Origin: Hathewaya massiliensis
Lineage (GTDB): Bacteria > Bacillota > Clostridia > Clostridiales > Clostridiaceae
Length of the DNA stretch: 64,000 bases
Assembly (NCBI RefSeq): GCF_902143515.1
Contig: NZ_CABFVD010000001.1
Location: 936,122 to 1,000,121, forward strand
Reading direction: 5' to 3'
The number at the start of each line of letters is the position of its first letter. Positions within the stretch are counted from its first letter, which is position 1. Below the pieces are notes generated by a model. It was not told where the DNA came from and searched no databases. It saw only the letters and a program-made list of their open reading frames with translations. Of this stretch, positions 46,395-54,022 are shown one piece after another. The translations under genes were made by a program, and so were the position numbers.

Positions 46395-47453
46395 TTATAT
46401 TTTTAATAAGGCAGCTCCCCAAGTTAAGCCTGCTCCAAATCCCACAAGAATTATTTTATTATTATGCTTTATTAGATTCTTTTCATACATCTCATGGAGG
46501 GCTATGCCTATACTTGCACTAGAAGTATTGCCATATCTATCTAAATTTATATAAAACTTATTCATAGGAACAGATAATCTTTTAGCCACAGTTTCAATTA
46601 TTCTATAATTTGCTTGATGGCAAACTATATAATCTATTTCATCGAAGGTTTCATTATTCCTAGATAATAAGTCTCTTATACATTCTTCTACCTTTGTTAC
46701 TGCAAACTTAAAAACTTCTTTTCCATTCATCATAATCTTACTATTTATTTCAGCTTTATCCTTATGTAACTTATTATTCCCTTTATATAATTTACTATTT
46801 GCTTCAGTTTCTTCTTTATCTGATGTATCACTTATCTTAAGCTCATCCTTGATAAATGGAGTATAAAAATCCATGGCACCACAAGTTAATACCTTCGACT
46901 TACTGCCATCTGCCCCTAAAAGCACATCTAAAATTGATTCTTCCTCCCCTTGTGACAATACCATGGCAGCTGCACCATCTCCAAATAAAACACAAGTATT
47001 CCTATCCTCCCAATCTATAACTTTTGATAGAACCTCTGAACCTATTAATAATATATTTTTGTACATGCCACTATTAATGTAGGCCTTAGCAGAAGATAAT
47101 GCATAAACAAATCCAGAACAGGCCGCTAAAATATCAAAAGCTGCTGCATTTTTAGCTCCAAGTAAATTTTGAACTTCACAAGCAGCAGATGGGAAAAAGG
47201 ATTTACATGAAGAAGTGCTTACTAATATTAAGTCTAAATCTAATGGTGATAAATTTGCATTTTCTAGAGCATTTTTTCCTGCCCTATAGGCAAGTTCTAC
47301 TATATCCTCGCCCTCACTAATACGTCTTTCTCTAATTCCAGTCCTTGAAACTATCCATTCATTGCTTGTATCCACCATATTTGATAACTCTTCATTAGTA
47401 AGTATTTTTTTAGGTACATACATTCCTGTGCCTAAAATTTTTGCCTTTTTCAT
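46395..47453 (-). CDS. fabH: Beta-ketoacyl-ACP synthase III
   Basis: This 352-residue enzyme starts each fatty chain by joining acyl-CoA to malonyl-ACP. The catalytic Cys is in FDILAACSGFVYAL, the His in VCHQANYRIIE, and the Asn in DRYGNTSSASIG. It is about 25-30 residues longer than usual: an extra Lys/Asn/Glu-rich segment (about 210-238, with SDTSDKEETEANSKLYKGN) sits just before MMNGKEVFKFAV. The core is intact, so activity is expected. It lies between fabT and the internal FabT site. Confidence 0.94.
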   Translation of the reverse strand: MKKAKILGTGMYVPKKILTNEELSNMVDTSNEWIVSRTGIRERRISEGEDIVELAYRAGKNALENANLSPLDLDLILVSTSSCKSFFPSAACEVQNLLGAKNAAAFDILAACSGFVYALSSAKAYINSGMYKNILLIGSEVLSKVIDWEDRNTCVLFGDGAAAMVLSQGEEESILDVLLGADGSKSKVLTCGAMDFYTPFIKDELKISDTSDKEETEANSKLYKGNNKLHKDKAEINSKIMMNGKEVFKFAVTKVEECIRDLLSRNNETFDEIDYIVCHQANYRIIETVAKRLSVPMNKFYINLDRYGNTSSASIGIALHEMYEKNLIKHNNKIILVGFGAGLTWGAALLKI

Positions 47454-47485
47454 AAACTCTCCTTCTTTCCTATCTATCTAAACAA

Positions 47486-47932
47486 CTATAGATTGTAATT
47501 TTTTTTAAAGAAGTTATTTAATTTTTCTAAGGATCTTATAAGTATTTCTTCTTCCTCTTCAGTTAACCCCTCAATGGTAGCCTTTATCATATCTGAATGA
47601 AACTTTTGATGAACTCTATATGCTAATTTACCCTTTCTTGTAAGTTTTATTAAAACAACTCTTCTATCCATGTCACTTCTCATTCTTTCAACATAACCTT
47701 TTTTTACAAGATTATTTATAGCAATAGTTAAGGTTCCCATGGTTATTTTAAGTTCCGTTGCAATTTCACTCATGGTCTTGCTACCGTACATGTTAATGGC
47801 ATCTATAGTGTGTATTTCTGTTATAGATAAATCCTTTAACTCGCCTTCTTTTATAGCATTTTGTTCTATTAATAATATTTGGTTAAAGTTTTCTACTAAT
47901 AATTCATTTAATATATTAATGGACTTACTCAA
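47486..47932 (-). CDS. fabT: MarR-family regulator of fatty-acid synthesis, FabT-like
   Basis: This 148-residue protein has the MarR winged helix fold: SKTMSEIATELKITMGTLTIAINNLVKKGYVER is the helix-turn-helix and DMDRRVVLIKLTRKG the wing. It is the first gene of the fab operon and two palindromes of the FabT type overlap its promoter, a standard arrangement for FabT, which uses long-chain acyl-ACP as corepressor. The start ATG follows GGTGAT. FabT is inferred from position and operator pattern. Confidence 0.93.
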   Translation of the reverse strand: MSKSINILNELLVENFNQILLIEQNAIKEGELKDLSITEIHTIDAINMYGSKTMSEIATELKITMGTLTIAINNLVKKGYVERMRSDMDRRVVLIKLTRKGKLAYRVHQKFHSDMIKATIEGLTEEEEEILIRSLEKLNNFFKKNYNL

Positions 47933-47949
47933 AAATCATCACCACACTA

Positions 47950-47983
47950 ACTTTGATATTCAAATACTTTGATAGTCAAAGTA
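47950..47983. promoter_or_regulatory. Tandem FabT-type operators at the fabT promoter
   Basis: TACTTTGA (47965-47972) and TCAAAGTA (47976-47983) flank TAG. Immediately next, TTTGA (47952-47956) and TCAAA (47960-47964) flank TAT, a second, shorter site. The first covers the -10 and start of transcription of fabT. Confidence 0.85.
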
Positions 47984-48008
47984 TAATAAATTATTTTAAT
48001 ATTGTCAA
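47980..48008 (-). promoter_or_regulatory. fabT/fab operon promoter
   Basis: On the minus strand TTGACA (complement of 48003-48008) and TATACT (complement of 47980-47985) are 17 bp apart, a near-perfect sigma-A promoter that overlaps the FabT operator. Confidence 0.85.
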
Positions 48009-48031
48009 TAAACTAATTGTAAACAAAAAGA

Positions 48032-48053
48032 AAACAGCCTATGCTAGCTGTTT
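48032..48053 (-). terminator. Terminator overlapping the stop codon of the small membrane protein
   Basis: AAACAGC (48032-48038) pairs with GCTGTTT (48047-48053). On the minus strand TTCTTTTTG follows. Confidence 0.75.
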
Positions 48054-48308
48054 GTCCTTTACCATATAATATGCCCCTTGTTTTTTAGCATCCGCTTTAT
48101 CCGTTGTATTTTTAATAGTTGTAATACTAAAAACAGACATTCCTATGTATGAAACCCAAGTAAAGACAAGGAAAATGCAAAAAAACTTACCTAGTCCAAA
48201 AAAAGTCTTTTTATCCTTTGAAATTACTACTATAGAGAAAATTATAGCTATTATTGTACCAAAAAAACTCACATTATATAGAACATTAGACAAAATTTCC
48301 ATAACCAT
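48039..48308 (-). CDS. Small hypothetical membrane protein (89 aa)
   Basis: I do not recognise this protein. It has two hydrophobic segments, about residues 10-28 (VSFFGTIIAIIFSIVVIS) and 40-62 (FFCIFLVFTWVSYIGMSVF), separated by a short basic loop with KDKKTFFGLGK. The C-terminal tail is charged. ATG follows AAGGAG with nine bases spacing, which supports translation, and its own terminator overlaps the stop. It is upstream of fabT in the same direction but has a terminator between, so it is an independent unit. Confidence 0.7.
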   Translation of the reverse strand: MVMEILSNVLYNVSFFGTIIAIIFSIVVISKDKKTFFGLGKFFCIFLVFTWVSYIGMSVFSITTIKNTTDKADAKKQGAYYMVKDKQLA

Positions 48309-48576
48309 ATACCATTTCTCCTTACACTTTTCTATTCCTTAATTTAATTATCGTATATATCATTATTAAATTGATACTTGAATAACTTTTATACTATATA
48401 TTCTTATTATAATAGATAATTAAGTATATGTTATTATACTGTATAAAACTTTAATTTACACTTGCATATTATTTCCAATAATTTGAAAAGTATCTCTATA
48501 TAAGATATAATATATACTTATAGACTAATAAATAATTATACAATATAATAAAACAATTTAGAAGGGTTGAGGTTGA

Positions 48577-49545
48577 ATGAATACCTTTGTATTTAGTAAT
48601 AAAAATAATAAATTCACCTTTGTTAGCAATGTATTTATTGATAAGTATATGGCAAAAGCAAGAGGGGAATATGTGAAGATATATCTACTAGGCTTAAAAT
48701 ATATGACTAGCGGGGAATTTGGAGCTTCCTCTTCTATAATAGCAAGTAATTTAAATCTATTAGAATCTGACATTTTAAATGCTTGGAACTATTGGCATGA
48801 AGTAGGTGTAGTAAAGCTAATCCCCATGGACAACAGTGGTAATTATACCATAGAGTTTTTAGACTTAACTGTTTCTGAAGAAAATAATGAGATAAACTTA
48901 TTAGAGGAGTTAGGTAATACTTCTATAAAAGAAATGCTTCAGGATATAGAAAAATTTTTAGGTCGTACCCTATCCTCTAAAGAAATGACTATGTATTTGA
49001 GTTGGCAAAAAGATTTTAATTTCTCTCCAGAACTAATATTATTACTTATACAGTACTGCGTATCAAAGGGGAAAACTGATTATAGATATATAGAAAAAAT
49101 TGCAATAGCATGGCATGATAAAAATATCAGAAATATAGAAGATGCTCAAGGCTTTATAAAACAACATGAAGATAAATGGATAAAGATAAAAAAGGTTCTT
49201 ACCTACTTAGGAATACAGAATAACGATGTTATGAAACCTCAGGAAGATCTTATTACAAAGTGGATAAACACATATAAATTCCCACTTGAAATCATCTATA
49301 GGGCTTGTGACATATGCTTTCAAAGAATAAATAAAGCTGATTTTAAATATATAGATGGAATCTTAAATAGTTGGTTCAAAGATGGCATAAAATCTCTTGA
49401 GGATATTGAAAAGAATAGAAAAAAATCTCCAAACTACCATAAAGGAAATACTGTCTCAAAAGGAAGTTTTGGCAACTATGAGCAAAGAAAATATGACTTT
49501 AATGAGTTAGAAAAAAAATTGCTAGGATGGGATAAAAATGATTAG
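48577..49545 (+). CDS. dnaD: DnaD-domain replication initiation protein
   Basis: This 322-residue protein has an N-terminal winged-helix domain (1-110) and two DnaB_2/DnaD C-terminal domains: IEKFLGRTLSSKEMTMYLSWQKDF...YRYIEKIAIAWHDKNI (about 125-190) and TKWINTYKFPLEIIYRA...FKYIDGILNSWFKDGI (about 225-275). The Y-x-x-x-I-x-x-x-W signatures that bind DNA and DnaA are visible in both. It overlaps the following ATPase gene by eight bases, so the two form one unit that loads the replicative helicase. Confidence 0.92.
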   Translation: MNTFVFSNKNNKFTFVSNVFIDKYMAKARGEYVKIYLLGLKYMTSGEFGASSSIIASNLNLLESDILNAWNYWHEVGVVKLIPMDNSGNYTIEFLDLTVSEENNEINLLEELGNTSIKEMLQDIEKFLGRTLSSKEMTMYLSWQKDFNFSPELILLLIQYCVSKGKTDYRYIEKIAIAWHDKNIRNIEDAQGFIKQHEDKWIKIKKVLTYLGIQNNDVMKPQEDLITKWINTYKFPLEIIYRACDICFQRINKADFKYIDGILNSWFKDGIKSLEDIEKNRKKSPNYHKGNTVSKGSFGNYEQRKYDFNELEKKLLGWDKND

Positions 49546-50521
49546 GAAATATGAGGAGCAAATTTTAAATGTATATGATGCCCTTAGAAAAAACGCTGAA
49601 ACTGAGCTTAAAAATAGGAAAAAAGAAATAGAAGCTAAACTACCAGAAGTACTAGAAATTGAAAAAAAGATTGCGAATTTATGTATTGAAGTTTCCATGA
49701 ACACTTTAAAACAACTAGATAATAGAGAGCAGCATTTAAAAAGGTTAAAAGAAAACATTACAGACCTTAAAATGAGAAAATCAGAGTTACTTGTATCTCA
49801 CGGTTACCCTATGGACTATTTAACCTTAAAATATAATTGCTGTAAGTGTAATGACACAGGTTTTGTAAATAACAGAAGATGTGATTGTTACAAGGCTCAT
49901 TTAGCTAATATATATTATAAGAATTCAGAGTTAAAAGATATACTTATAAAAAATAACTTTGATAATTTTAATTTAGACTTATTTAGCAATATAAGATCCC
50001 CTAGAGAGCCAGAATCACCAAGAGAGAACATGATTAAAATATTGCAAAGAAGTAAAAACTTCTTAAACAATTTTTATAAAACTGGAGAAAACATGCTTTT
50101 TTATGGTGGTTCAGGTACTGGCAAGACCTATCTATCCTATTGCATAGCAAAAGAATTATTAGATAAAGGATACCTTGTAATATACAAAACTGCAGATGGT
50201 TTAATGAAAGATTTAAATGAAATTCGTTTTTCTGGAAATAAGCACTTAGAAGATTCTATTTTAGATTGTGACCTTTTAATAATAGATGACCTTGGAACTG
50301 AATACAAAACTGATATAAATAGATCTGAATTATTTAATCTAATAAATAAAAAATTATTAAAGAAGAAAAGCATGCTAATCTCTTCTAACTATCAACTAGA
50401 ATATATTATGGAAAACTATTCAGAAAGAATAACTTCAAGACTTTTAGGTAACTTTACCCTATGTAAATTTTATGGGGAAGATATTAGAATAAATAAAAAT
50501 TTAAACAAGATTGTAAAATAA
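49538..50521 (+). CDS. dnaC: DnaC/DnaI-like helicase loader ATPase
   Basis: This 327-residue AAA+ protein has an N-terminal coiled coil (about 5-85), a zinc-finger-like segment CCKCNDTGFVNNRRCDCYK near 105-125, Walker A FYGGSGTGKTYLSY near 190, Walker B LLIIDDLGTEY near 250, and a late Arg in ERITSRLLGNF as the arginine finger. This is the layout of DnaI/DnaC loaders. It is translationally coupled to the DnaD gene. Confidence 0.94.
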   Translation: MIRKYEEQILNVYDALRKNAETELKNRKKEIEAKLPEVLEIEKKIANLCIEVSMNTLKQLDNREQHLKRLKENITDLKMRKSELLVSHGYPMDYLTLKYNCCKCNDTGFVNNRRCDCYKAHLANIYYKNSELKDILIKNNFDNFNLDLFSNIRSPREPESPRENMIKILQRSKNFLNNFYKTGENMLFYGGSGTGKTYLSYCIAKELLDKGYLVIYKTADGLMKDLNEIRFSGNKHLEDSILDCDLLIIDDLGTEYKTDINRSELFNLINKKLLKKKSMLISSNYQLEYIMENYSERITSRLLGNFTLCKFYGEDIRINKNLNKIVK

Positions 50522-50531
50522 CTAATAAAAT

Positions 50532-50619
50532 ACCTCCTTTGATTTAAGAAATGATATCTAAGCTTTAGTTGAAGTAAAGATTTCTCTGAAGCTTAGAACC
50601 CTCTTTATCAAAGTGAGGT
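50532..50619 (+). terminator. Nested hairpin terminator after the helicase loader gene
   Basis: ACCTCCTTTGAT (50532-50543) pairs with ATCAAAGTGAGGT (50607-50619), followed by TTTTTT; an inner CTAAGCTT/AAGCTTAG stem lies within it. Confidence 0.75.
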
Positions 50620-50756
50620 TTTTTAATACAATTTTTTAATAGAATTTTTTACAATATATAATTGTTTCAATGCATAAGTATATTTTTGTATATAAATATT
50701 TTAGCCCCTAAATGTTTTTATAAAGCATTTTAATACATAAGTATTTTTAAGAAATA

Positions 50757-50786
50757 AAAAAACTTCTAGAAATTATTCTAGAAGTT
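50757..50786 (-). terminator. Terminator of the tRNA operon
   Basis: AACTTCTAGAA and TTCTAGAAGTT form a perfect stem; on the minus strand a T-run follows the last tRNA gene. Confidence 0.9.
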
Positions 50787-50787
50787 T

Positions 50788-50863
50788 TGGAGCTGGCAAT
50801 AGGAATCGAACCTACAACCTGCTGATTACAAGTCAGCTGCTCTGCCAATTGAGCCATGCCAGC
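50788..50863 (-). tRNA. tRNA-Thr(UGU), copy 1
   Basis: The 76-base gene folds with acceptor GCTGGCA/TGCCAGC, D arm GCTC/GAGC, anticodon loop CTTGTAA (anticodon TGT) and an encoded CCA. It is the last tRNA of the operon. Confidence 0.97.
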
Positions 50864-50867
50864 ATAA

Positions 50868-50944
50868 TGGCGACCCAGAAGGGACTCGAACCCTCGACCT
50901 CCGGCGTGACAGGCCGGCACTCTAACCAACTGAGCCACTGGGCC
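50868..50944 (-). tRNA. tRNA-Asp(GUC), copy 1
   Basis: 77 bases with acceptor GGCCCAG/CTGGGTC, anticodon loop CTGTCAC (GTC) and encoded CCA. Confidence 0.97.
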
Positions 50945-50954
50945 AATTTTAATA

Positions 50955-51030
50955 TGGTGGGCACAACAGGGATCGAACCTGTGACCCTCTGCTTGTAAGG
51001 CAGATGCTCTCCCAGCTGAGCTATGCGCCC
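50955..51030 (-). tRNA. tRNA-Val(UAC), copy 1
   Basis: 76 bases with acceptor GGGCGCA/TGTGCCC, anticodon loop CTTACAA (TAC) and encoded CCA. Confidence 0.97.
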
Positions 51031-51037
51031 ATATTAA

Positions 51038-51112
51038 TGGTGACTCCTAGGGGAATCGAACCCCTGTTACCACCGTGAAAGGGTGGTGTCTTAACCGCTT
51101 GACCAAGGAGCC
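51038..51112 (-). tRNA. tRNA-Glu(UUC), copy 1
   Basis: 75 bases with acceptor GGCTCCT/AGGAGTC, anticodon loop CTTTCAC (TTC) and encoded CCA. Confidence 0.97.
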
Positions 51113-51127
51113 TTATTTTATTTTAAA

Positions 51128-51203
51128 TGGAGCTGGCAATAGGAATCGAACCTACAACCTGCTGATTTCAAGTCAGCTGCTCTGCCAATTGAGCCATGCC
51201 AGC
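51128..51203 (-). tRNA. tRNA with Thr body but UGA (Ser) anticodon, copy 2
   Basis: This 76-base gene is identical to the two tRNA-Thr(UGU) copies except for one base: the anticodon loop is CTTGAAA instead of CTTGTAA, so the anticodon is TGA and would read UCA serine codons. It lacks the long variable arm that SerRS needs, so it should not be charged with serine. It could be charged weakly with Thr (G1-C72, C2-G71 kept) or be inactive. Confidence 0.93.
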
Positions 51204-51208
51204 ATAAA

Positions 51209-51285
51209 TGGCGACCCAGAAGGGACTCGAACCCTCGACCTCCGGCGTGACAGGCCGGCACTCTAACCAACTGAGCCACTGGGCC
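51209..51285 (-). tRNA. tRNA-Asp(GUC), copy 2
   Basis: Identical to copy 1; 77 bases, anticodon GTC, encoded CCA. Confidence 0.97.
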
Positions 51286-51294
51286 ATTTTAATA

Positions 51295-51370
51295 TGGTGG
51301 GCACAACAGGGATCGAACCTGTGACCCTCTGCTTGTAAGGCAGATGCTCTCCCAGCTGAGCTATGCGCCC
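51295..51370 (-). tRNA. tRNA-Val(UAC), copy 2
   Basis: Identical to copy 1; 76 bases, anticodon TAC, encoded CCA. Confidence 0.97.
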
Positions 51371-51377
51371 ATATTAA

Positions 51378-51452
51378 TGGTGACTCCTAGGGGAATCGAA
51401 CCCCTGTTACCACCGTGAAAGGGTGGTGTCTTAACCGCTTGACCAAGGAGCC
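51378..51452 (-). tRNA. tRNA-Glu(UUC), copy 2
   Basis: Identical to copy 1; 75 bases, anticodon TTC, encoded CCA. Confidence 0.97.
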
Positions 51453-51467
51453 TTATTTTATTTTAAA

Positions 51468-51543
51468 TGGAGCTGGCAATAGGAATCGAACCTACAACCT
51501 GCTGATTACAAGTCAGCTGCTCTGCCAATTGAGCCATGCCAGC
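51468..51543 (-). tRNA. tRNA-Thr(UGU), copy 3
   Basis: Identical to copy 1, with anticodon TGT; this supports the view that copy 2 is the altered one. Confidence 0.97.
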
Positions 51544-51548
51544 ATAAA

Positions 51549-51625
51549 TGGCGACCCAGAAGGGACTCGAACCCTCGACCTCCGGCGTGACAGGCCGGCA
51601 CTCTAACCAACTGAGCCACTGGGCC
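51549..51625 (-). tRNA. tRNA-Asp(GUC), copy 3
   Basis: Identical to copy 1; 77 bases, anticodon GTC, encoded CCA. Confidence 0.97.
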
Positions 51626-51635
51626 AATTTTAATA

Positions 51636-51711
51636 TGGTGGGCACAACAGGGATCGAACCTGTGACCCTCTGCTTGTAAGGCAGATGCTCTCCCAGCTGA
51701 GCTATGCGCCC
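51636..51711 (-). tRNA. tRNA-Val(UAC), copy 3
   Basis: Identical to copy 1; 76 bases, anticodon TAC, encoded CCA. Confidence 0.97.
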
Positions 51712-51718
51712 ATATTAA

Positions 51719-51793
51719 TGGTGACTCCTAGGGGAATCGAACCCCTGTTACCACCGTGAAAGGGTGGTGTCTTAACCGCTTGACCAAGGAGCC
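51719..51793 (-). tRNA. tRNA-Glu(UUC), copy 3
   Basis: Identical to copy 1; first tRNA behind the internal promoter at 51818-51846. Confidence 0.97.
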
Positions 51794-51817
51794 TTATTTT
51801 ATTTTAAATACTTTAAC

Positions 51818-51846
51818 ATTTTAACATAAAATTTTAAAGTTTTCAA
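51818..51846 (-). promoter_or_regulatory. Internal promoter of the tRNA cluster
   Basis: On the minus strand TTGAAA (complement of 51841-51846) and TAAAAT (complement of 51818-51823) are 17 bp apart, in the only long spacer of the cluster. It would drive the last 12 tRNA genes. Confidence 0.65.
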
Positions 51847-51877
51847 TAACTTTTTTTAACTTATTAGATAAAATAGA

Positions 51878-51954
51878 TGGCGACCCAGAAGGGACTCGAA
51901 CCCTCGACCTCCGGCGTGACAGGCCGGCACTCTAACCAACTGAGCCACTGGGCC
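51878..51954 (-). tRNA. tRNA-Asp(GUC), copy 4
   Basis: Identical to copy 1; 77 bases, anticodon GTC. No tRNA-Thr follows this unit. Confidence 0.97.
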
Positions 51955-51961
51955 ATTTTAA

Positions 51962-52037
51962 TGGTGGGCACAACAGGGATCGAACCTGTGACCCTCTGCT
52001 TGTAAGGCAGATGCTCTCCCAGCTGAGCTATGCGCCC
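51962..52037 (-). tRNA. tRNA-Val(UAC), copy 4
   Basis: Identical to copy 1; 76 bases, anticodon TAC. Confidence 0.97.
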
Positions 52038-52043
52038 ATATTA

Positions 52044-52118
52044 TGGTGACTCCTAGGGGAATCGAACCCCTGTTACCACCGTGAAAGGGTGGTGTCTTAA
52101 CCGCTTGACCAAGGAGCC
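52044..52118 (-). tRNA. tRNA-Glu(UUC), copy 4
   Basis: Identical to copy 1; first gene of the operon, about 75 bp behind the main promoter. Confidence 0.97.
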
Positions 52119-52200
52119 TTATTTCCAGTTTCTCTTGGTTTAAATGTATCTAATAAATTAATGTAGTCAAATCAATTTATGAACCGATCCGACAAGGTAT

Positions 52201-52229
52201 ATCATACCGAAAAACTACTAATATGTCAA
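52201..52229 (-). promoter_or_regulatory. Main promoter of the tRNA operon
   Basis: On the minus strand TTGACA (complement of 52224-52229) and TATGAT (complement of 52201-52206) are separated by 17 bp, a near-consensus stable-RNA promoter. Confidence 0.85.
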
Positions 52230-52346
52230 CATGTTTTTTAAGTTTTTTATTATTTTTTTATTTTCTCCTAATTTACCCGATTCTATCAGCTATAATCCCC
52301 CTAACTTTACTACATTGTTCTCTAAGTTTATATTATGGTGTAAAAT

Positions 52347-53960
52347 ACAGAAGTTTAGCACTTAAAAAATTTTTAGGACGATAGTCCGTTGATTTATAAT
52401 GTTTTATGAGTGAGTATTAATAAATGTGTTAATTCCGATTTTTACTGGAAATTATATAGAAAAAATTTGCATAATAAAAGCATCCCTTTTATAATAAGTT
52501 TTGCGAAAACAACAGATAAAAAGGATGCTGATAAAATGAACAAAAGTTATTTAAAACAAATGCTCACTTACTTCTCTAAGGTATACCATCTTGGAGAAAA
52601 AATCAATACCCTAAAAGATAAAAAAGTAAAATCTCCAGTAAAAGTTTCAACAATTACCTTTGTGGTATTATTTGGATTTATGCTTCAGATAAGGAGTTTC
52701 AACAGATTAGAACATTGGCTTAAAAAAGATAAATTTAAAAAAGTACTACCTAAAAAAACTAAAATGCCACGTATTGATGCCGTTAGGCGTTGTTTAAGTG
52801 ATTTTGATTTAGATGGATTAAAAGAAATCCTTAAACATATAATAAAAACTACTGTAAAAAATAAGGTATTTAGAAATGGTACAATAGATAGCTTAAAAGT
52901 AGTTGCTATAGACGGTGTAGAACTATTTGAAAGTACTAAAAAATGCTGTGATAAATGTCTTACAAGAGTTGATAAAAATGGCTTAACTCATTATTTCCAC
53001 AGATCAGTGATTTGTGCAACTGTAGGTTCTGACCATCATCTTATTTTAGGTCAAGAAATGCTTGAACCAAAACAAGACGGATCGGATAAAGATGAAGGTG
53101 AAATCACAGGAGGTAAAAGACTAATTAGAAGGCTTTATAAAGAGTATCATCATTTTGCAGATATTATAGTAGCTGATGCTTTATATTGTAAATCTACTTG
53201 GATAAAAGAAGTACTTTCATTAGGAATGAATGCAGTAGTACGAGTTAAAGATGACCGACTGCACATTGTAAAAGATGCATTAGCTTTATTTAAATGCCGT
53301 GAGGCAAATAAAGAATGGATAGTTCATAAGGGAAGCAAAAAGTATGTACAGATAAAAGCTTGGGATGAAGGTAATTTTGAAATGGCTGATTCAGAAGTAA
53401 AAGTAAGATTTATAAAATTTATAGAAGAAGTTCATACTGGAGATAAGGTACAATTTAAAGAGGCATGGATTATAACAACAGACAAATTTACGTCAGTAGA
53501 AACTCTATGGAAAATAATGCATAAAAGATGGGACATTGAAAACAATGTTTTTCATCAGTTAAAAACTGAGTGGCATTTAGATCATTGTTTTCTTCATAGC
53601 CCTACGGGCGTAGAAACAGTGGTAATGTTTTTAATACTAGCATTTAATTTGATGCAATTGTACTTTTTTAGGTGTATAAGATCCTTCAGAAAAAAACGAA
53701 TGCTTCAAATAGATATTGTTGAGGATATAAGAGATGAGAGATTTACTATAGAAGATGACTGGATCAATCCACTATTTGTAAAAACTTAAATTTAAAATAA
53801 AATTGGAAATTATTTATTAAGATTTCGTGGGGTAGGGGTAAGTATATCTATTTTTGCGACCTATCGGTCTGCGGGCTTACCAGCCCTTTAAGTAATTGTA
53901 AAAAAATATAATTCCAGTAAAAATAAAAATTTCACTGGAATTTAGGTGCTAAATCTCTGT
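52347..53960 (+). mobile_element. Intact insertion sequence with one DDE transposase
   Basis: Left end ACAGAAGTTTAGCACTTAAA (52347-52366) matches the complement of the right end, ACAGAGATTTAGCACCTAAA (53941-53960), at 17 of 20 positions. The flanks carry a direct repeat: TGTAAAATA at 52339-52347 and 53960-53968. As the outer base of the inverted repeat is shared, the target duplication is 7 bp (GTAAAAT) to 9 bp. The element is about 1.6 kb with an undamaged transposase gene and lies between the tRNA promoter and a flavoprotein gene, breaking neither. Confidence 0.85.
52410..53789 (+). CDS. DDE transposase (IS4-like fold)
   Basis: This protein of up to 459 residues has the RNase H-like transposase layout: first Asp in VVAIDGVELFES, second Asp in IIVADALYCKSTWIKEV, and the C-terminal Glu in HKRWDIENNVFHQLKTEW. 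It cuts and joins the ends of its element. The IS family is not certain; the RWDIENN...DHCF pattern is closest in memory to IS4-like or ISNCY/ISDol1 groups. The frame opens with GTG at 52410, but ATG at 52536 behind AAGGATG gives MNKSYLKQML and may be the true start (417 residues). No frameshift or stop interrupts it. Confidence 0.88.
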   Translation: MSINKCVNSDFYWKLYRKNLHNKSIPFIISFAKTTDKKDADKMNKSYLKQMLTYFSKVYHLGEKINTLKDKKVKSPVKVSTITFVVLFGFMLQIRSFNRLEHWLKKDKFKKVLPKKTKMPRIDAVRRCLSDFDLDGLKEILKHIIKTTVKNKVFRNGTIDSLKVVAIDGVELFESTKKCCDKCLTRVDKNGLTHYFHRSVICATVGSDHHLILGQEMLEPKQDGSDKDEGEITGGKRLIRRLYKEYHHFADIIVADALYCKSTWIKEVLSLGMNAVVRVKDDRLHIVKDALALFKCREANKEWIVHKGSKKYVQIKAWDEGNFEMADSEVKVRFIKFIEEVHTGDKVQFKEAWIITTDKFTSVETLWKIMHKRWDIENNVFHQLKTEWHLDHCFLHSPTGVETVVMFLILAFNLMQLYFFRCIRSFRKKRMLQIDIVEDIRDERFTIEDDWINPLFVKT

Positions 53961-54022
53961 GTAAAATATATATACATTGTGTAAAATATATAATATATGC
54001 TTTAGGAAATTAGGAGGAAAAA

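Noticed and set aside
37969-47453. Long opposite-strand open frames over accA, accD, accC, fabF, fabK and fabH
   Set aside because: They are shadows of strongly conserved genes with no own ribosome sites or recognisable domains.
50747-51645. Several open frames of 60-63 residues across the tRNA cluster
   Set aside because: They read through tRNA genes, repeat with the tRNA units and have no ribosome sites; tRNA structure explains the sequence fully.
50788-52118. Regular repeats suggesting a CRISPR array
   Set aside because: The repeating units fold as tRNAs with CCA ends; there are no short spacers of constant length and no cas genes.
53959-54000. Repeat of GTGTAAAATATATA beyond the IS as a second target duplication
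   Set aside because: Only the copy adjoining the right end matches the left flank; the second copy is probably a local duplication of flanking AT-rich DNA.
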